64,000 nt of DNA from Opitutia bacterium (GTDB lineage Bacteria; Verrucomicrobiota; Verrucomicrobiia; Opitutales; T3Sed10-336), in the NCBI GenBank assembly GCA_003566885.1, contig PXBO01000010.1:1-64000 (forward strand), in the 5' to 3' direction. Shown piece by piece: positions 9,265 to 18,718 of the stretch. The first letter of the stretch is position 1; the number at the start of each line of letters is the position of its first letter. A program made the translations under genes and the position numbers. The notes below the pieces were generated by a model that made no database searches, was not told the origin of the DNA, and saw nothing but the letters and a program-made list of their open reading frames with translations.

Positions 9265-10341
9265 TCAACCCCGGCAGGAAGCGACGCACTCCGCCATATC
9301 GCCGGCCAGGTCGGCGACATCCTCGGGCGAGGTATCCCAGGAGCACATGAAACGGCAGAGGCCCGGGCCGCTCTCTCCGCCGCGGCCGATGAAATCGTAA
9401 AATCCCCAGCCGCGTGCGCGCAGGTCGGCGGCGGTTTCCGGGGGAAGGTGCAAGAATACGGCGTTCGCCTGAACCGGGTAGGCCGGTTCAATCTTAGGTA
9501 TTTCGGAAATCCGCCGGGCCAGTTCCGCTGCCATGGCGTTGGCGTGGGCGGCGTGTCGCAGCCAGGCGCCGTTTTCCAAAATTCCCGCCCAGGGAGCGGC
9601 CAGATAGCGCATTTTGGATGCGAGTTGTCCGGCCTGCTTGCAGCGAAAATCGAATTCCCGGGCCAAATCCTTGTGGAAAAACACCACCGCCTCCCCCACC
9701 GCGAGTCCGTTCTTGGCGCCACCCAGGCAGAGAACATCCACCCCCGCCTGCCAGGTGATTTCCTTGGGAGTCACCCCCAGCGCGGCCACGGCATTGGCGA
9801 ACCGGGCGCCGTCCATGTGCAGGCGCAGATCGAAATCCCGGCAGAGGGCGGCAATGGCCTGAAGTTCTTCCGGCGAATAGATCGTGCCCAGTTCGGTGGG
9901 CTGGGTGACGCTGACCACGCGCGGCTTCGGGTAATGAATGTCAGATCGACGCCGGACCATGCGTTCTATGGCCGGCGGGAACACACGTCCATTTTCGCCG
10001 GGCAGGAGCAGTATCTTGGTGCCGTTGGTGAAAAACTCCGGCGCCCCGCATTCATCGGTTTCAATATGCGCCGCCTCGTGACAGAGCACGCTGTGATACG
10101 AGCGGCACATGGAGGCGAGCGAAAGCGAATTGGCCGCGGTTCCGTTGAAGGTGAAAAAGACGTCGCAGTCCGTTTCAAAAACCTCCCGGATCAGATCGGA
10201 GGCTTTTTGCGTCCACTCGTCATCGCCGTACCCCGGAGCAAACCCTCGATTGGCCTTCTCCATCGCCTCCCACGCCTCGGGACAAATTCCCGCGCAATTG
10301 TCGCTGGCAAAGGTGTAACGGCTTGGCTCGGACGAAGGCAT
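9265..10341 (-). CDS. Low-specificity threonine aldolase-like PLP enzyme
   Basis: FASDNCAGICPEAWEAMEKANRGFAPGYGDDEWTQKASDLIREVFETDCDVFFTFNGTAANSLSL...LHMDGARFANAVAALG...DVLCLGGAKNGL. Confidence 0.88.
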   Translation of the reverse strand: MPSSEPSRYTFASDNCAGICPEAWEAMEKANRGFAPGYGDDEWTQKASDLIREVFETDCDVFFTFNGTAANSLSLASMCRSYHSVLCHEAAHIETDECGAPEFFTNGTKILLLPGENGRVFPPAIERMVRRRSDIHYPKPRVVSVTQPTELGTIYSPEELQAIAALCRDFDLRLHMDGARFANAVAALGVTPKEITWQAGVDVLCLGGAKNGLAVGEAVVFFHKDLAREFDFRCKQAGQLASKMRYLAAPWAGILENGAWLRHAAHANAMAAELARRISEIPKIEPAYPVQANAVFLHLPPETAADLRARGWGFYDFIGRGGESGPGLCRFMCSWDTSPEDVADLAGDMAECVASCRG

Positions 10342-10588
10342 AGAGAAAACGGATTACAACCTCTGATCGTTTTCCGGCTGGCGCGCAAGCGTTTATCAAG
10401 AGCCAAAGATCGGAAAGCCGCCTACGGCCAACGCGTGCGGAAAACTGGGCAGGTGCTGCGTAGCGATTTACGCGGATTCGGCGGATAATGGGGCCTAAAC
10501 AATAACGGCACGCTCAACGGATCCGCCCGTTCTCAGCACACGCAATTTTTCAACATTTCCCTGTGATTTTCAGGCAGTTCCACTTGTC

Positions 10589-10618
10589 GCATTCCGCAGG
10601 CGATGCGCTGCGGAATGC
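10589..10618. promoter_or_regulatory. 11-bp perfect inverted repeat at the start of the AraC/PocR regulator gene
   Basis: GCATTCCGCAG-GCGATGCG-CTGCGGAATGC. Confidence 0.6.
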
Positions 10619-11577
10619 CGACGCGAATTCTTATGGCTTACTATTGCTCTCGGTTGCAAACGCGTCTAGCGTTCATCGACGCGATGGAGCGACGGCAGAA
10701 ACTCTTTTTGGAGAAGCTTACGGCTTCCCGTATTTTTCAGGACTATAAACAGGCGTTCGAGTCGGGCACGGGATTGCCGCTGGCGGTCACGTCGTCGCAG
10801 TCCTGGGGTCTGCCCCACCGGTTCGGGGAGAAGGAAAACCCGTTCTGCTCCCTCATGGCAAAGTCCAGCAAGACCTGCGCCGCCTGTCTGGAAGTGCAAA
10901 AACGCCTTTCGGACGAGTCGGAGCACGGCCCGGTGACCCTGACCTGCTTTGCCGGGCTCTGTGACTCGGCGGTGCCCATCCGCATGGGTGAGGATCTGAT
11001 CGGACTGCTGCAAACGGGGCAGGTATTGGTCGAAGCTCCCGACGAAGCCGGTTTCAGCCGCATCACCCGCACCCTCATCAAATGGGGCATCGAGGCCGAC
11101 TTGAAGGATCTGCGAGAAGCCTATTTTGCCACTCGCGTGCTCGAACCGGACCAGTACCAGTCATTCGTGAGCATGTTGCACATTTTCGCCGAGCACCTGG
11201 CCCTGGTGGGACACCAGCTCGAGATCGCCGCCGAAAGCCGGGAAAGTCCGGTCATGCGGCGCGCGCGGGTCATTATCGAGGAAAAGCAGGCGGACGACAT
11301 CCCCTCGCGTGACGTAGCCAGGATGTTGAATACCAGCACCTTTTACTTCTGCAAACTGTTCAAAAAGGCCACCGGTCTGACCTTTACCGAATACCTGACC
11401 CGGGTGAGGGTGGAAAAGGCGAAGAATTTTCTGCTCAATCCGCACCTCCGCGTGAGCGAAATCGCCTACCAGGTGGGCTTCCGCTCATTGTCCCAGTTCA
11501 ATCGCTCGTTTCGCAACCTTGTGGGTCAGACGCCTTCCGAGTACCGGGAGGCGCGCGGGGTGTCGCCGTCGTCCTGA
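10603..11577 (+). CDS. AraC family transcriptional regulator with PocR-type sensory domain
   Basis: NPFCSLMAKSSKTCAACLEVQKRL...LTCFAGLCDSAVPIRMGEDLIGLLQTGQVL (PocR-like) then FYFCKLFKKATGLTFTEYLTRVRVEKAKNFLLNPHLRVSEIAYQVGFRSLSQFNRSFRNLVGQTPSEYR (AraC HTH). Start uncertain (10603, 10633 or 10684). Confidence 0.88.
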   Translation: MRCGMPTRILMAYYCSRLQTRLAFIDAMERRQKLFLEKLTASRIFQDYKQAFESGTGLPLAVTSSQSWGLPHRFGEKENPFCSLMAKSSKTCAACLEVQKRLSDESEHGPVTLTCFAGLCDSAVPIRMGEDLIGLLQTGQVLVEAPDEAGFSRITRTLIKWGIEADLKDLREAYFATRVLEPDQYQSFVSMLHIFAEHLALVGHQLEIAAESRESPVMRRARVIIEEKQADDIPSRDVARMLNTSTFYFCKLFKKATGLTFTEYLTRVRVEKAKNFLLNPHLRVSEIAYQVGFRSLSQFNRSFRNLVGQTPSEYREARGVSPSS

Positions 11578-13339
11578 CCGGCGACCTCCCCTGACGCCGG
11601 ATCACCCATTCCACCGGTGAAACGGAGTGCTCGCCTTTGGCTCGCATCGCCTCCACGGCCTCGATCGCCTCAAACAGCCGCCGACAGGCCACCGGGTACG
11701 ACACTCCGGTCAGATCCGCGATCAAGCGGGTCCCGCGGTCGATCAGCTTCTTGTTCCCTGGCGCCACACAGGTCATCCAATTACCGGTCACGCGTCCCAT
11801 TAAGGCCATGGTGGCGGTCGAAACGGCATTAAGGCAGAGTTTGAGCACCAGCCGCTCCCAGAGATCCAAAAAGGAGGAGGACACCGGACAATCGATAACC
11901 AGGCGCGGATCCGCGGGGAAAAGTAACGCGGCCCCGCCGAATTCGACTGCCGCCGCCCGCACGTAAGAATTCTTCACGCGCAGAAAAGCATCGTTCGCCA
12001 GCGACGAGGTCGAAGAACCGGTTTGCAGCGCAATCAAGGCGTCCTTTCCCGTACCGTACCGCGAAGGATCGTCCTCCGCGCCGATGCGAAACCGGAACAA
12101 TTGGTCCCGGCCCAACTGCGGAGGCTGACGGACCAAGGCTTCCGGGGCGCCCAATTCGGCATAAACGGAGGCACTCCACTCCAGGCAACGCGGTTCGCGC
12201 CCCAATAGGTCCCGCCAGGCTTCCTCCGTGGAAAGGACCGGATGCTTGAGAAAGGCCCAGGAATCCGGGGCGCCGGGATCGTCGTACTTCCGAAAAGGCG
12301 GCAAACTGAAAGTGGGCGACCTTTCGGTGGTGTCCGTAAGAATATCCAGCAGATAGTCGGATGCGGCGTAGGTCACCCGGCCGCCACCCGAGTATACTTC
12401 GCGCTCGAACTCGGTCCAGCCAGCCAAGGCGGCCAGGTTTTCGGGCGTCCGCAGGCGATCGAGCAATCCCTGGAATCGATCGGGGAGAGCTTCCGGTTCC
12501 GGGACCGCAAGGTCCAGTCTGGCGCGGACGTCGGCCGGCAGCGAAGCGTCCAGAAATCGAAGCAGTCCAAGTTCCAGCGCGGTTCCAATCACCAGAAGCT
12601 CCGCCGTCGTCGCCTGCATCCGGGTGGATCCGGCGATGGCCATCGGCCCGGCGGCGAGGTCGAGCGGCGTGATGCGGGGGTCCTCCAGGACCTCCCGCGA
12701 ACGTTCGACTGTGGCCGCCAGCAGCGGCGCCGGGTTGTTGAAAACAAAAAACACCTCGGCGCCGAGAGCCACCCCTTCCCGGGCGGTTCCGATCACAAAG
12801 GAGGTCTCGCCCCCTTCGGTGATTGCCACGACCACGTCGCCCTCCCCCGCCCCGCTCTCACGCAGCTGGTGCCGACCGAAACCGGCAAAGTCTTCAAACC
12901 CTTCCACCGATCGGATCAACGCGTAGTCCCCGCCGGCCATAATGCTGCGGGTCAGATCCTCCCGATCGGCCACCGATGCGGGCAGAGCGGGTCGCAAACG
13001 CCGCCAGGATTTCCTCCAGGCGGCATCGAGCAGGATACTGAGCCTCCCGGTGGCGCCGCATCCGGTAAAAATAATCCGCTTATTTTCGGATATCGCCCGG
13101 GAAAACGCATTCACCATGGCTTGGAACGGCGCGCTGCCCGTCACCCGGCGCAGCATCGGCACGAGATCCCGGTCGACGGAAAGCAGGAGATCGATTCCCT
13201 CGGCGGTATCCGCCGCCAACACCCGGTCCAGGTTCGCGGTAAGCGGGTGTGGCTGCTCCGTGGGCAGGGCGCCCAAGTGAAACTCGGTCTCGCTCGCGGT
13301 AAAATAGTCCGCCTTCTCACGGGCTCCCGGATTGCTCAT
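11498..13339 (-). CDS. Double SIS-domain protein, GKRP/MurQ-like
   Basis: KRIIFTGCGATGRLSILLDAAWRKSW, IMAGGDYALIRSVEGFEDFAGFGRHQL, VAITEGGETSFVIGTAREGV, LAAGPMAIAGSTRMQATTAELLVIG; about 613 aa from the ATG at 13339. Confidence 0.75.
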   Translation of the reverse strand: MSNPGAREKADYFTASETEFHLGALPTEQPHPLTANLDRVLAADTAEGIDLLLSVDRDLVPMLRRVTGSAPFQAMVNAFSRAISENKRIIFTGCGATGRLSILLDAAWRKSWRRLRPALPASVADREDLTRSIMAGGDYALIRSVEGFEDFAGFGRHQLRESGAGEGDVVVAITEGGETSFVIGTAREGVALGAEVFFVFNNPAPLLAATVERSREVLEDPRITPLDLAAGPMAIAGSTRMQATTAELLVIGTALELGLLRFLDASLPADVRARLDLAVPEPEALPDRFQGLLDRLRTPENLAALAGWTEFEREVYSGGGRVTYAASDYLLDILTDTTERSPTFSLPPFRKYDDPGAPDSWAFLKHPVLSTEEAWRDLLGREPRCLEWSASVYAELGAPEALVRQPPQLGRDQLFRFRIGAEDDPSRYGTGKDALIALQTGSSTSSLANDAFLRVKNSYVRAAAVEFGGAALLFPADPRLVIDCPVSSSFLDLWERLVLKLCLNAVSTATMALMGRVTGNWMTCVAPGNKKLIDRGTRLIADLTGVSYPVACRRLFEAIEAVEAMRAKGEHSVSPVEWVIRRQGRSPVRTTATPRAPPGTRKASDPQGCETSD

Positions 13340-13583
13340 GGGATGGCATTGTCCCTTCGGCGGCCGGTCTCGTCGACGGCAAAAACAGCGACGTTTCAGC
13401 GGGACCACGCAATCGGGTAATCCGGAAGGGTTTTTCGCCCGCGCCAACCCGGCCGCCACCGTTCCGCTTTTCTGCTTTACCGGAAAAACCACCTTCACCT
13501 AAACTCCAGCCGTCAAGGAGGGTCGGCGGGGGCTTCACCGGTCGGCTTCTCCACGCAACAAAAACCACTCATTCGACTTTGCC

Positions 13584-14156
13584 ATGAAAACCAAGCCTTG
13601 TTTCCTCCTTCGCACCCTGATCGCGGTTTCCCTGTTCTCTGGGGGCAGCGTCCTTTCGGCCGACATCCCCGACCAGGACATAAACGGTCCCGATGACAAT
13701 GGTCCTGTATTCACCGCCAAGGGACGGGCCGAACTGGGCTTTCACGCGAGTTATTCCATTCTCGATCCTGATGGTCAGGACAGCGTGGACATTCTCAGCG
13801 GACATCTGGATTTTTCATATTTCATCCTCGATAATTGGGCGCTCCGGCCACAGTACCAAGTCATCCGCTACGACAACGGCACTTCGCTCACCGCCCACGT
13901 GCTGGGGTTGGGGGTCGATTTTCACATTCCGCATGAGAACATCGCCTTTTATTTCGGCGGCGCGCCCAGCGTAGGATTTGTCAGCGCGGATAACTCGGAC
14001 AGCGACACGGAGTTTTTGATGGAGCTCCGGGGCGGCATCAAGCATTACCTGTCCCAACGCCTGGCCCTTAACACACAAATCTCCTACTCGTTCGGCAGCG
14101 ATTACTCGCTGACCCGGGCCACCATGGGATTGTCCGTGCTGTTCGGAGGAAACTAA
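13584..14156 (+). CDS. Outer-membrane beta-barrel-like protein
   Basis: Signal peptide MKTKPCFLLRTLIAVSLFSGGSVLSA; alternating amphipathic strands; C-terminal ATMGLSVLFGGN. Confidence 0.6.
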   Translation: MKTKPCFLLRTLIAVSLFSGGSVLSADIPDQDINGPDDNGPVFTAKGRAELGFHASYSILDPDGQDSVDILSGHLDFSYFILDNWALRPQYQVIRYDNGTSLTAHVLGLGVDFHIPHENIAFYFGGAPSVGFVSADNSDSDTEFLMELRGGIKHYLSQRLALNTQISYSFGSDYSLTRATMGLSVLFGGN

Positions 14157-15148
14157 TCGCCCTCCAGGCCGAAGGTCGGTTCGAAATAACGCCAGGATAC
14201 CGGGCCGCCGGTTTCGTCCAGCTCAACCTCCATCGAAAAGGGCGGCGGCTGATCGCCGGGCCGCAGCCTCTCCGCCCAGGGATGCAGGGTGCGAAAGCGT
14301 AAATCCGAGTACAAGACGGCCCGTCCATCATTCGACCGCCCGATTTCCTCCGATACCGCATAAACCGCGAACCACTCCCAGGTCGCGAAAAACGATTCCT
14401 CCGCCCCCCACTGACGCAATTCGTCCCGGTCGGCCCGCCGGAAAACTTCGAACCGGCCCTCCGGGGCGGTTCGGAAAAGGTGGAAGGGTTCGACCAGGTA
14501 TTCGTGTTCGGTTTCGACGATGAGTTTCCAGCGAAACGGGGTCAGAAAATCAGGATCGAGATGAATTCGCTCAAAAACCGCGCCTTGGTCATCGAGCGCT
14601 GACGCGATGCGCGCCTCAAGCAGGGTTTTTACGCCGAAATTCGTGAACGGGTAAACGATGATAAACCCCAGCGCCACCAGGCCATACCGCGGCTTGCGGT
14701 TGGATCCGACCAAAAGCGACCCCAGAAAAAGCACCAGGATCGTAATGGTGAGCAAAGGATCAATAATAAAGACGCTCCCCAGCGCGTAACGCGTGCTGGA
14801 GAACGGGGCGAACACCAGCGTTCCGTAGTTATTGATCCAATCGAGAAAAACGTGCAGCAGGACACAGGCGTAGGCAAAAAGAAAGAGTTGGGGAAACCGC
14901 CACGAACCGCGCTTGAAAATCCAGAAAAACCCGGCCACTGCCGCGGCGAGCAACATTCCACCGAAAACCGAATGGGTAAACGCCCGGTGGTAGAGCAGGT
15001 AGAATTCGGGATCACTGCTGAGAAAGTTATCGATGTCGGGCAGCCAGGCCGCGAGCATGCCGAAGGGCACGATCGCTTTGCCCGGAAAGCGGCGGCGCAC
15101 CGCCTGGCCTGCCAACCCGCCGGCGACAATATGAGTGACCGGATCCAT
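14153..15148 (-). CDS. Membrane-bound metal-dependent hydrolase (YdjM/DUF457-like)
   Basis: MDPVTHIVAGGLAGQAV...FGMLAAWLPDIDNFLS...HRAFTHSVFGGMLLAAAVAGF...HVFLDWINNYGTLVFAPFSSTRYALGSVFIIDPLLTI. Confidence 0.85.
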   Translation of the reverse strand: MDPVTHIVAGGLAGQAVRRRFPGKAIVPFGMLAAWLPDIDNFLSSDPEFYLLYHRAFTHSVFGGMLLAAAVAGFFWIFKRGSWRFPQLFLFAYACVLLHVFLDWINNYGTLVFAPFSSTRYALGSVFIIDPLLTITILVLFLGSLLVGSNRKPRYGLVALGFIIVYPFTNFGVKTLLEARIASALDDQGAVFERIHLDPDFLTPFRWKLIVETEHEYLVEPFHLFRTAPEGRFEVFRRADRDELRQWGAEESFFATWEWFAVYAVSEEIGRSNDGRAVLYSDLRFRTLHPWAERLRPGDQPPPFSMEVELDETGGPVSWRYFEPTFGLEGD

Positions 15149-15161
15149 AAGCCCGGCATCC

Positions 15162-15209
15162 TAGCAGCCTGTCGGACTTAGGCTACCGCCTAAGTCCGAC
15201 AGGCTGCTA
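15162..15209. repeat. Perfect palindrome, 22-bp arms, TACC loop
   Basis: TAGCAGCCTGTCGGACTTAGGC-TACC-GCCTAAGTCCGACAGGCTGCTA read directly. Confidence 0.95.
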
Positions 15210-15366
15210 ATGGAGGAAATTTCATGACAGAAGACTGGAATAGGTGTGAAAAAACTCATGAATGGTATGTAAAGGCTGCTTCAGGCTCGAGTCGCGTTCA
15301 TTCTCACCCAAGTTCTTCGCCTTTCTCGAAAAATTTCCCCGCCTTTTGTCATGATATTTCCTCTTT

Positions 15367-15400
15367 TAGTAGTCTGTCGGCGAAGCCCGACAGACTACTA
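15367..15400. repeat. Perfect palindrome, 14-bp arms, related core (CTGTCGG)
   Basis: TAGTAGTCTGTCGG-CGAAGC-CCGACAGACTACTA read directly. Confidence 0.95.
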
Positions 15401-15539
15401 GCCGACCCCGGACCCCGACAACAGCCGTAAGCCGAAAAATTCAAAGAAAAAGTATTGAAATTATGATCACATGTCCCTAGCCCTGATCCTTGGGGACCGT
15501 CGGTGCGGTCAATCCCCGATGTCACTCAAAGAAGCAGCC

Positions 15540-16634
15540 ATGGCCAAAGAAACCACCAACAGCAGAAAAAGCACGAACGCGGCCGCGTCGGAACGGGAAC
15601 AGAACCTCAATCTGGCGCTTTCCGCCATCACCAAGCAATACGGTGAAGGCTCCATCATGCGCCTGGGGAGCAACCGAAGGATGGATGTTTCCGCGATTTC
15701 CACCGGATCGCTCGCCATCGATCTGGCTTTGGGCATCGGAGGCCTGCCCCGCGGTCGTGTCTCGGAAATCTACGGCCCGGAATCTTCGGGTAAGACCACC
15801 CTTTGCCTCAGCCTCATCGCCGAGGCTCAGCGCCAGGGCGGCCTGGCGGCGTTTGTCGATGTCGAACACGCCCTCGATCCAAAATACGCCCGCGTGGTCG
15901 GGGTGAACCTCGAAGACCTGCTGGTGTCCCAGCCCGACAGCGGCGAGGACGCGCTCAACATCACCGAAAGCCTTATTCGCTCCAACGCCATCGACGTTGT
16001 GGTCATCGACTCCGTCGCCGCCCTGGTGTCGAAGGCCGAACTCGACGGCCAGATGGGCGACGCCACCGTCGGCTCGCAGGCCCGCCTGATGAGCCAGGCC
16101 ATGCGCCGCCTGACCGCGGTCATCAGCAGGACCCAGTGCGTCTGCCTCTTCACCAACCAAATCCGGGAAAAAATCGGCGTCATGTTCGGCAGCCCCGAAA
16201 CCACCCCCGGTGGACGCGCCCTCAAATTCTTTTCCTCAGTCCGTATGGACATCCGCCGCATCGGCCAGATCAAGGATCCGGGCGGCAAGGTCATCGGCAA
16301 CCGCACGCGCCTGAAAGTCGTGAAAAACAAGGTCGCCCCACCCTTCACCGAATGCGAGTTCGATATCATGTACAACGAGGGCATCTCCACCACGGGATCG
16401 CTAATCGACCTCGGCATCGAGCACAAGGTCCTGGAAAAGAAGGGCGCCTGGATTTCCTACAACGGCAACCTCATCGGCCAAGGCCGCGAAGCGGCCAAGC
16501 AGCACCTCATGGACAATCCGGACGTCGGCAAAGAAATCCACTCCGCAGTATCTGAAAAGATCCAGGAAGCCGCCACCCCCGCCCGCAGCAGCGCCAAATC
16601 CACCGCCGAAAAAGCCGAGACCAACGGCGAGTAA
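15540..16634 (+). CDS. recA: Recombinase RecA
   Basis: [110 protein letters not shown]. Confidence 0.99.
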   Translation: MAKETTNSRKSTNAAASEREQNLNLALSAITKQYGEGSIMRLGSNRRMDVSAISTGSLAIDLALGIGGLPRGRVSEIYGPESSGKTTLCLSLIAEAQRQGGLAAFVDVEHALDPKYARVVGVNLEDLLVSQPDSGEDALNITESLIRSNAIDVVVIDSVAALVSKAELDGQMGDATVGSQARLMSQAMRRLTAVISRTQCVCLFTNQIREKIGVMFGSPETTPGGRALKFFSSVRMDIRRIGQIKDPGGKVIGNRTRLKVVKNKVAPPFTECEFDIMYNEGISTTGSLIDLGIEHKVLEKKGAWISYNGNLIGQGREAAKQHLMDNPDVGKEIHSAVSEKIQEAATPARSSAKSTAEKAETNGE

Positions 16635-17031
16635 GGGAGAAGTAGGAGGGACGAGTTAGGAATTATGAAGTGAGAATTCTGTTTCGGCGGTAGGGATAAC
16701 CGCTTATTCGCGCTAAATTACGCTTATACGAGCTGATCAAGAAATTAACCAAGAGACATCCTGCGAGCACCTTCATCCGATTGGTGAACGAAAACCGCGA
16801 GAGGCCGTACTTCAAATCATTCGTTAGAGGAGATCAGTCAAGATTAGCGGTTAACCAAACTGCCGAATTTAGTTTATTTTCCTCAAGTCCCTCCCTTCGT
16901 GTCTTTTGTGCTCTTCGTGGTGAAATCAACCACGGTTTTTGGTTTCAACGAAACGGATATCACCTCTTTCGCTGAATCCGATTCCTTGGGGTTGATACCG
17001 TCGCGTTTCTGATGTTGAAGAAGACAGCATC

Positions 17032-18387
17032 ATGATCAGTGACACCGATACCATCGTCGCGCCGTCGACACCCTACGGGGAGTCCGCCATCGCCGTAATA
17101 CGCGCCAGCGGACCGCGAGTGCCCGAGCTCCTGCGGGAGCTTTTCGGTCGCACTCCCCCGCCCCGCCGCGCCACCCGGGGGCTGTATCGCGACCTGAACG
17201 GTCACCGGGTCGACGACCTGGTGTACTGCTATTTCCAGAAACCGGCCTCCTACACCGGCGAGGATGTTCTCGAACTTTACCCCCACGGCAACCCGCTCAT
17301 CGTGAGGAAGATCACCGACGATCTTCTGGCGCGCGGCTGCCGTTCGGCCAGCCCGGGCGACTTCACGCGGCGGGCTTTTCTCAACGGACGTATGGATCTC
17401 AGCCAGGCCGAAGCCGTGATCGACCTCATCAGGGCTCGATCCGACCGCGCCTTGGAAGCGGCCGGACGGCAACTGCGGGGGGAACTCGGCGCCCGGATTC
17501 ATACGCTGACGGACACCCTGCTGCAAGTCCTGGCGGAGATCGAGGCCTATATCGACTTCCCGGAAGAGGATCTTCCGGGCGAAAACGCCGACGGCCCCGG
17601 AGCGCGTATCCGCAACCTTCTTACCGAAATCGAGCACCTCGCCGCTACCGCCCACTACGGCACCATGTTACGCGAAGGGGTCGGCACAATCATCCTGGGC
17701 GCCCCCAACGCCGGGAAGAGCAGCCTGCTCAACCGCCTGGCCAAACGCGAGCGGGCCATTGTCAGCGACCAACCCGGTACCACCCGGGATTTTCTTGAGG
17801 AACGGCTGCACCTCGCTGGACACTGTATCCGTCTTCTGGATACGGCAGGCTTGCGCGAGCGCGGCGACACCATCGAACGGATGGGTATGCAAAAGACCCT
17901 CCAACAAGCGGACGAAGCGGATCTCTTCCTGGTGGTACTCGACGCCACCCTCCCCCACCCTCCCCTTCCCGACACGCTTCGGAATCGTCTCACGCCCGCC
18001 AACACGCTGGTCATCCACAACAAGGCCGACCTCCTCGATAGCCGGCAGCCCGAATCTTTCCTCCCGGAATGCCGCCAGGTCCTGTTCTCCGCCCTGAACG
18101 GCGAAGGCATCGATACCCTGGAGGGCGCTCTGGAAGCTCTCCTGCAAAAAGAAGCCGAATCTCCCGGCGCCGACCGCATCGCGGTCAGCGCCCGCCACGC
18201 CCGCGCGCTGGATCAGGCCCGATCCGCTTTGGAAACCGCGCTCGAACACCTCCGCCAAGGCCAACCCCCGGAACTCGCCGCCAGCGAACTGCGCGCCGGC
18301 CTGGACGCTCTCGGTGAAATCGTCGGGCGTATCGACAACGAAGCCATGCTGGACAAACTCTTCGCCACATTTTGTATCGGGAAATAG
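17032..18387 (+). CDS. mnmE: tRNA uridine-5-carboxymethylaminomethyl(34) synthesis GTPase MnmE
   Basis: DTIVAPSTPYGESAIAVIRASGP, GDFTRRAFLNGRMDLSQAEAV, GAPNAGKSSLLNRLAKRERAIVSDQPGTTRDFLEE, C-terminal FATFCIGK. Confidence 0.99.
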   Translation: MISDTDTIVAPSTPYGESAIAVIRASGPRVPELLRELFGRTPPPRRATRGLYRDLNGHRVDDLVYCYFQKPASYTGEDVLELYPHGNPLIVRKITDDLLARGCRSASPGDFTRRAFLNGRMDLSQAEAVIDLIRARSDRALEAAGRQLRGELGARIHTLTDTLLQVLAEIEAYIDFPEEDLPGENADGPGARIRNLLTEIEHLAATAHYGTMLREGVGTIILGAPNAGKSSLLNRLAKRERAIVSDQPGTTRDFLEERLHLAGHCIRLLDTAGLRERGDTIERMGMQKTLQQADEADLFLVVLDATLPHPPLPDTLRNRLTPANTLVIHNKADLLDSRQPESFLPECRQVLFSALNGEGIDTLEGALEALLQKEAESPGADRIAVSARHARALDQARSALETALEHLRQGQPPELAASELRAGLDALGEIVGRIDNEAMLDKLFATFCIGK

Positions 18388-18412
18388 CGCGATATGTCGT
18401 AAGGGACTGTAT

Positions 18413-18444
18413 GTTAACCACAAAGAGCACGAAGGACACGAAGG
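18413..18444 (+). repeat. 9-nt tandem (CACRAAGRR)3 intergenic repeat
   Basis: ttaacCACAAAGAG-CACGAAGGA-CACGAAGGA. Confidence 0.9.
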
Positions 18445-18623
18445 ATTTTGGGGATAGACTCTGGACTTTGATCTTGTCGGAACGGCCTGTAGGCAAAGCC
18501 GGAAAAAAACCACACTAGGTCCGTCAACGGGATCCTGCAATCCGCCAGGTAAATCAGAATCCGAAATCTCAGTCCCGTCCCTTCAGAGTTCCGTGTTGGG
18601 CGTTTAACGTTCCCGCCGCTGGT

Positions 18624-18660
18624 CTTCCTCTTCGTGTCCTTCGTGCTCTTCGTGGTGAAA
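18624..18660 (-). repeat. 9-nt tandem intergenic repeat, inverted relative to 18413
   Basis: cttcctCTTCGTGTCCTTCGTGCTCTTCGTGgtgaaa. Confidence 0.9.
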
Positions 18661-18718
18661 AACTCCTATGTGAGCCATTTGTCTCTGCAAATCCGGGTTG
18701 AGGCCGATATTCTCTTGA

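Noticed and set aside
12242-13420. 392-aa plus-strand ORF antisense to the SIS gene
   Set aside because: Arg/Gly/Gln-rich shadow translation with no domain pattern; the opposite frame has clear SIS motifs.
15400-15540. LexA/SOS box upstream of recA
   Set aside because: No CTG-N10-CAG or GAAC-N4-GTTC dyad in the leader that I can support.
18413-18660. Possible CRISPR array in the repeat-rich gap
   Set aside because: Units are 9-10 nt with 0-3 nt between them, no 25-40 nt repeat/spacer periodicity and no cas genes in the window.
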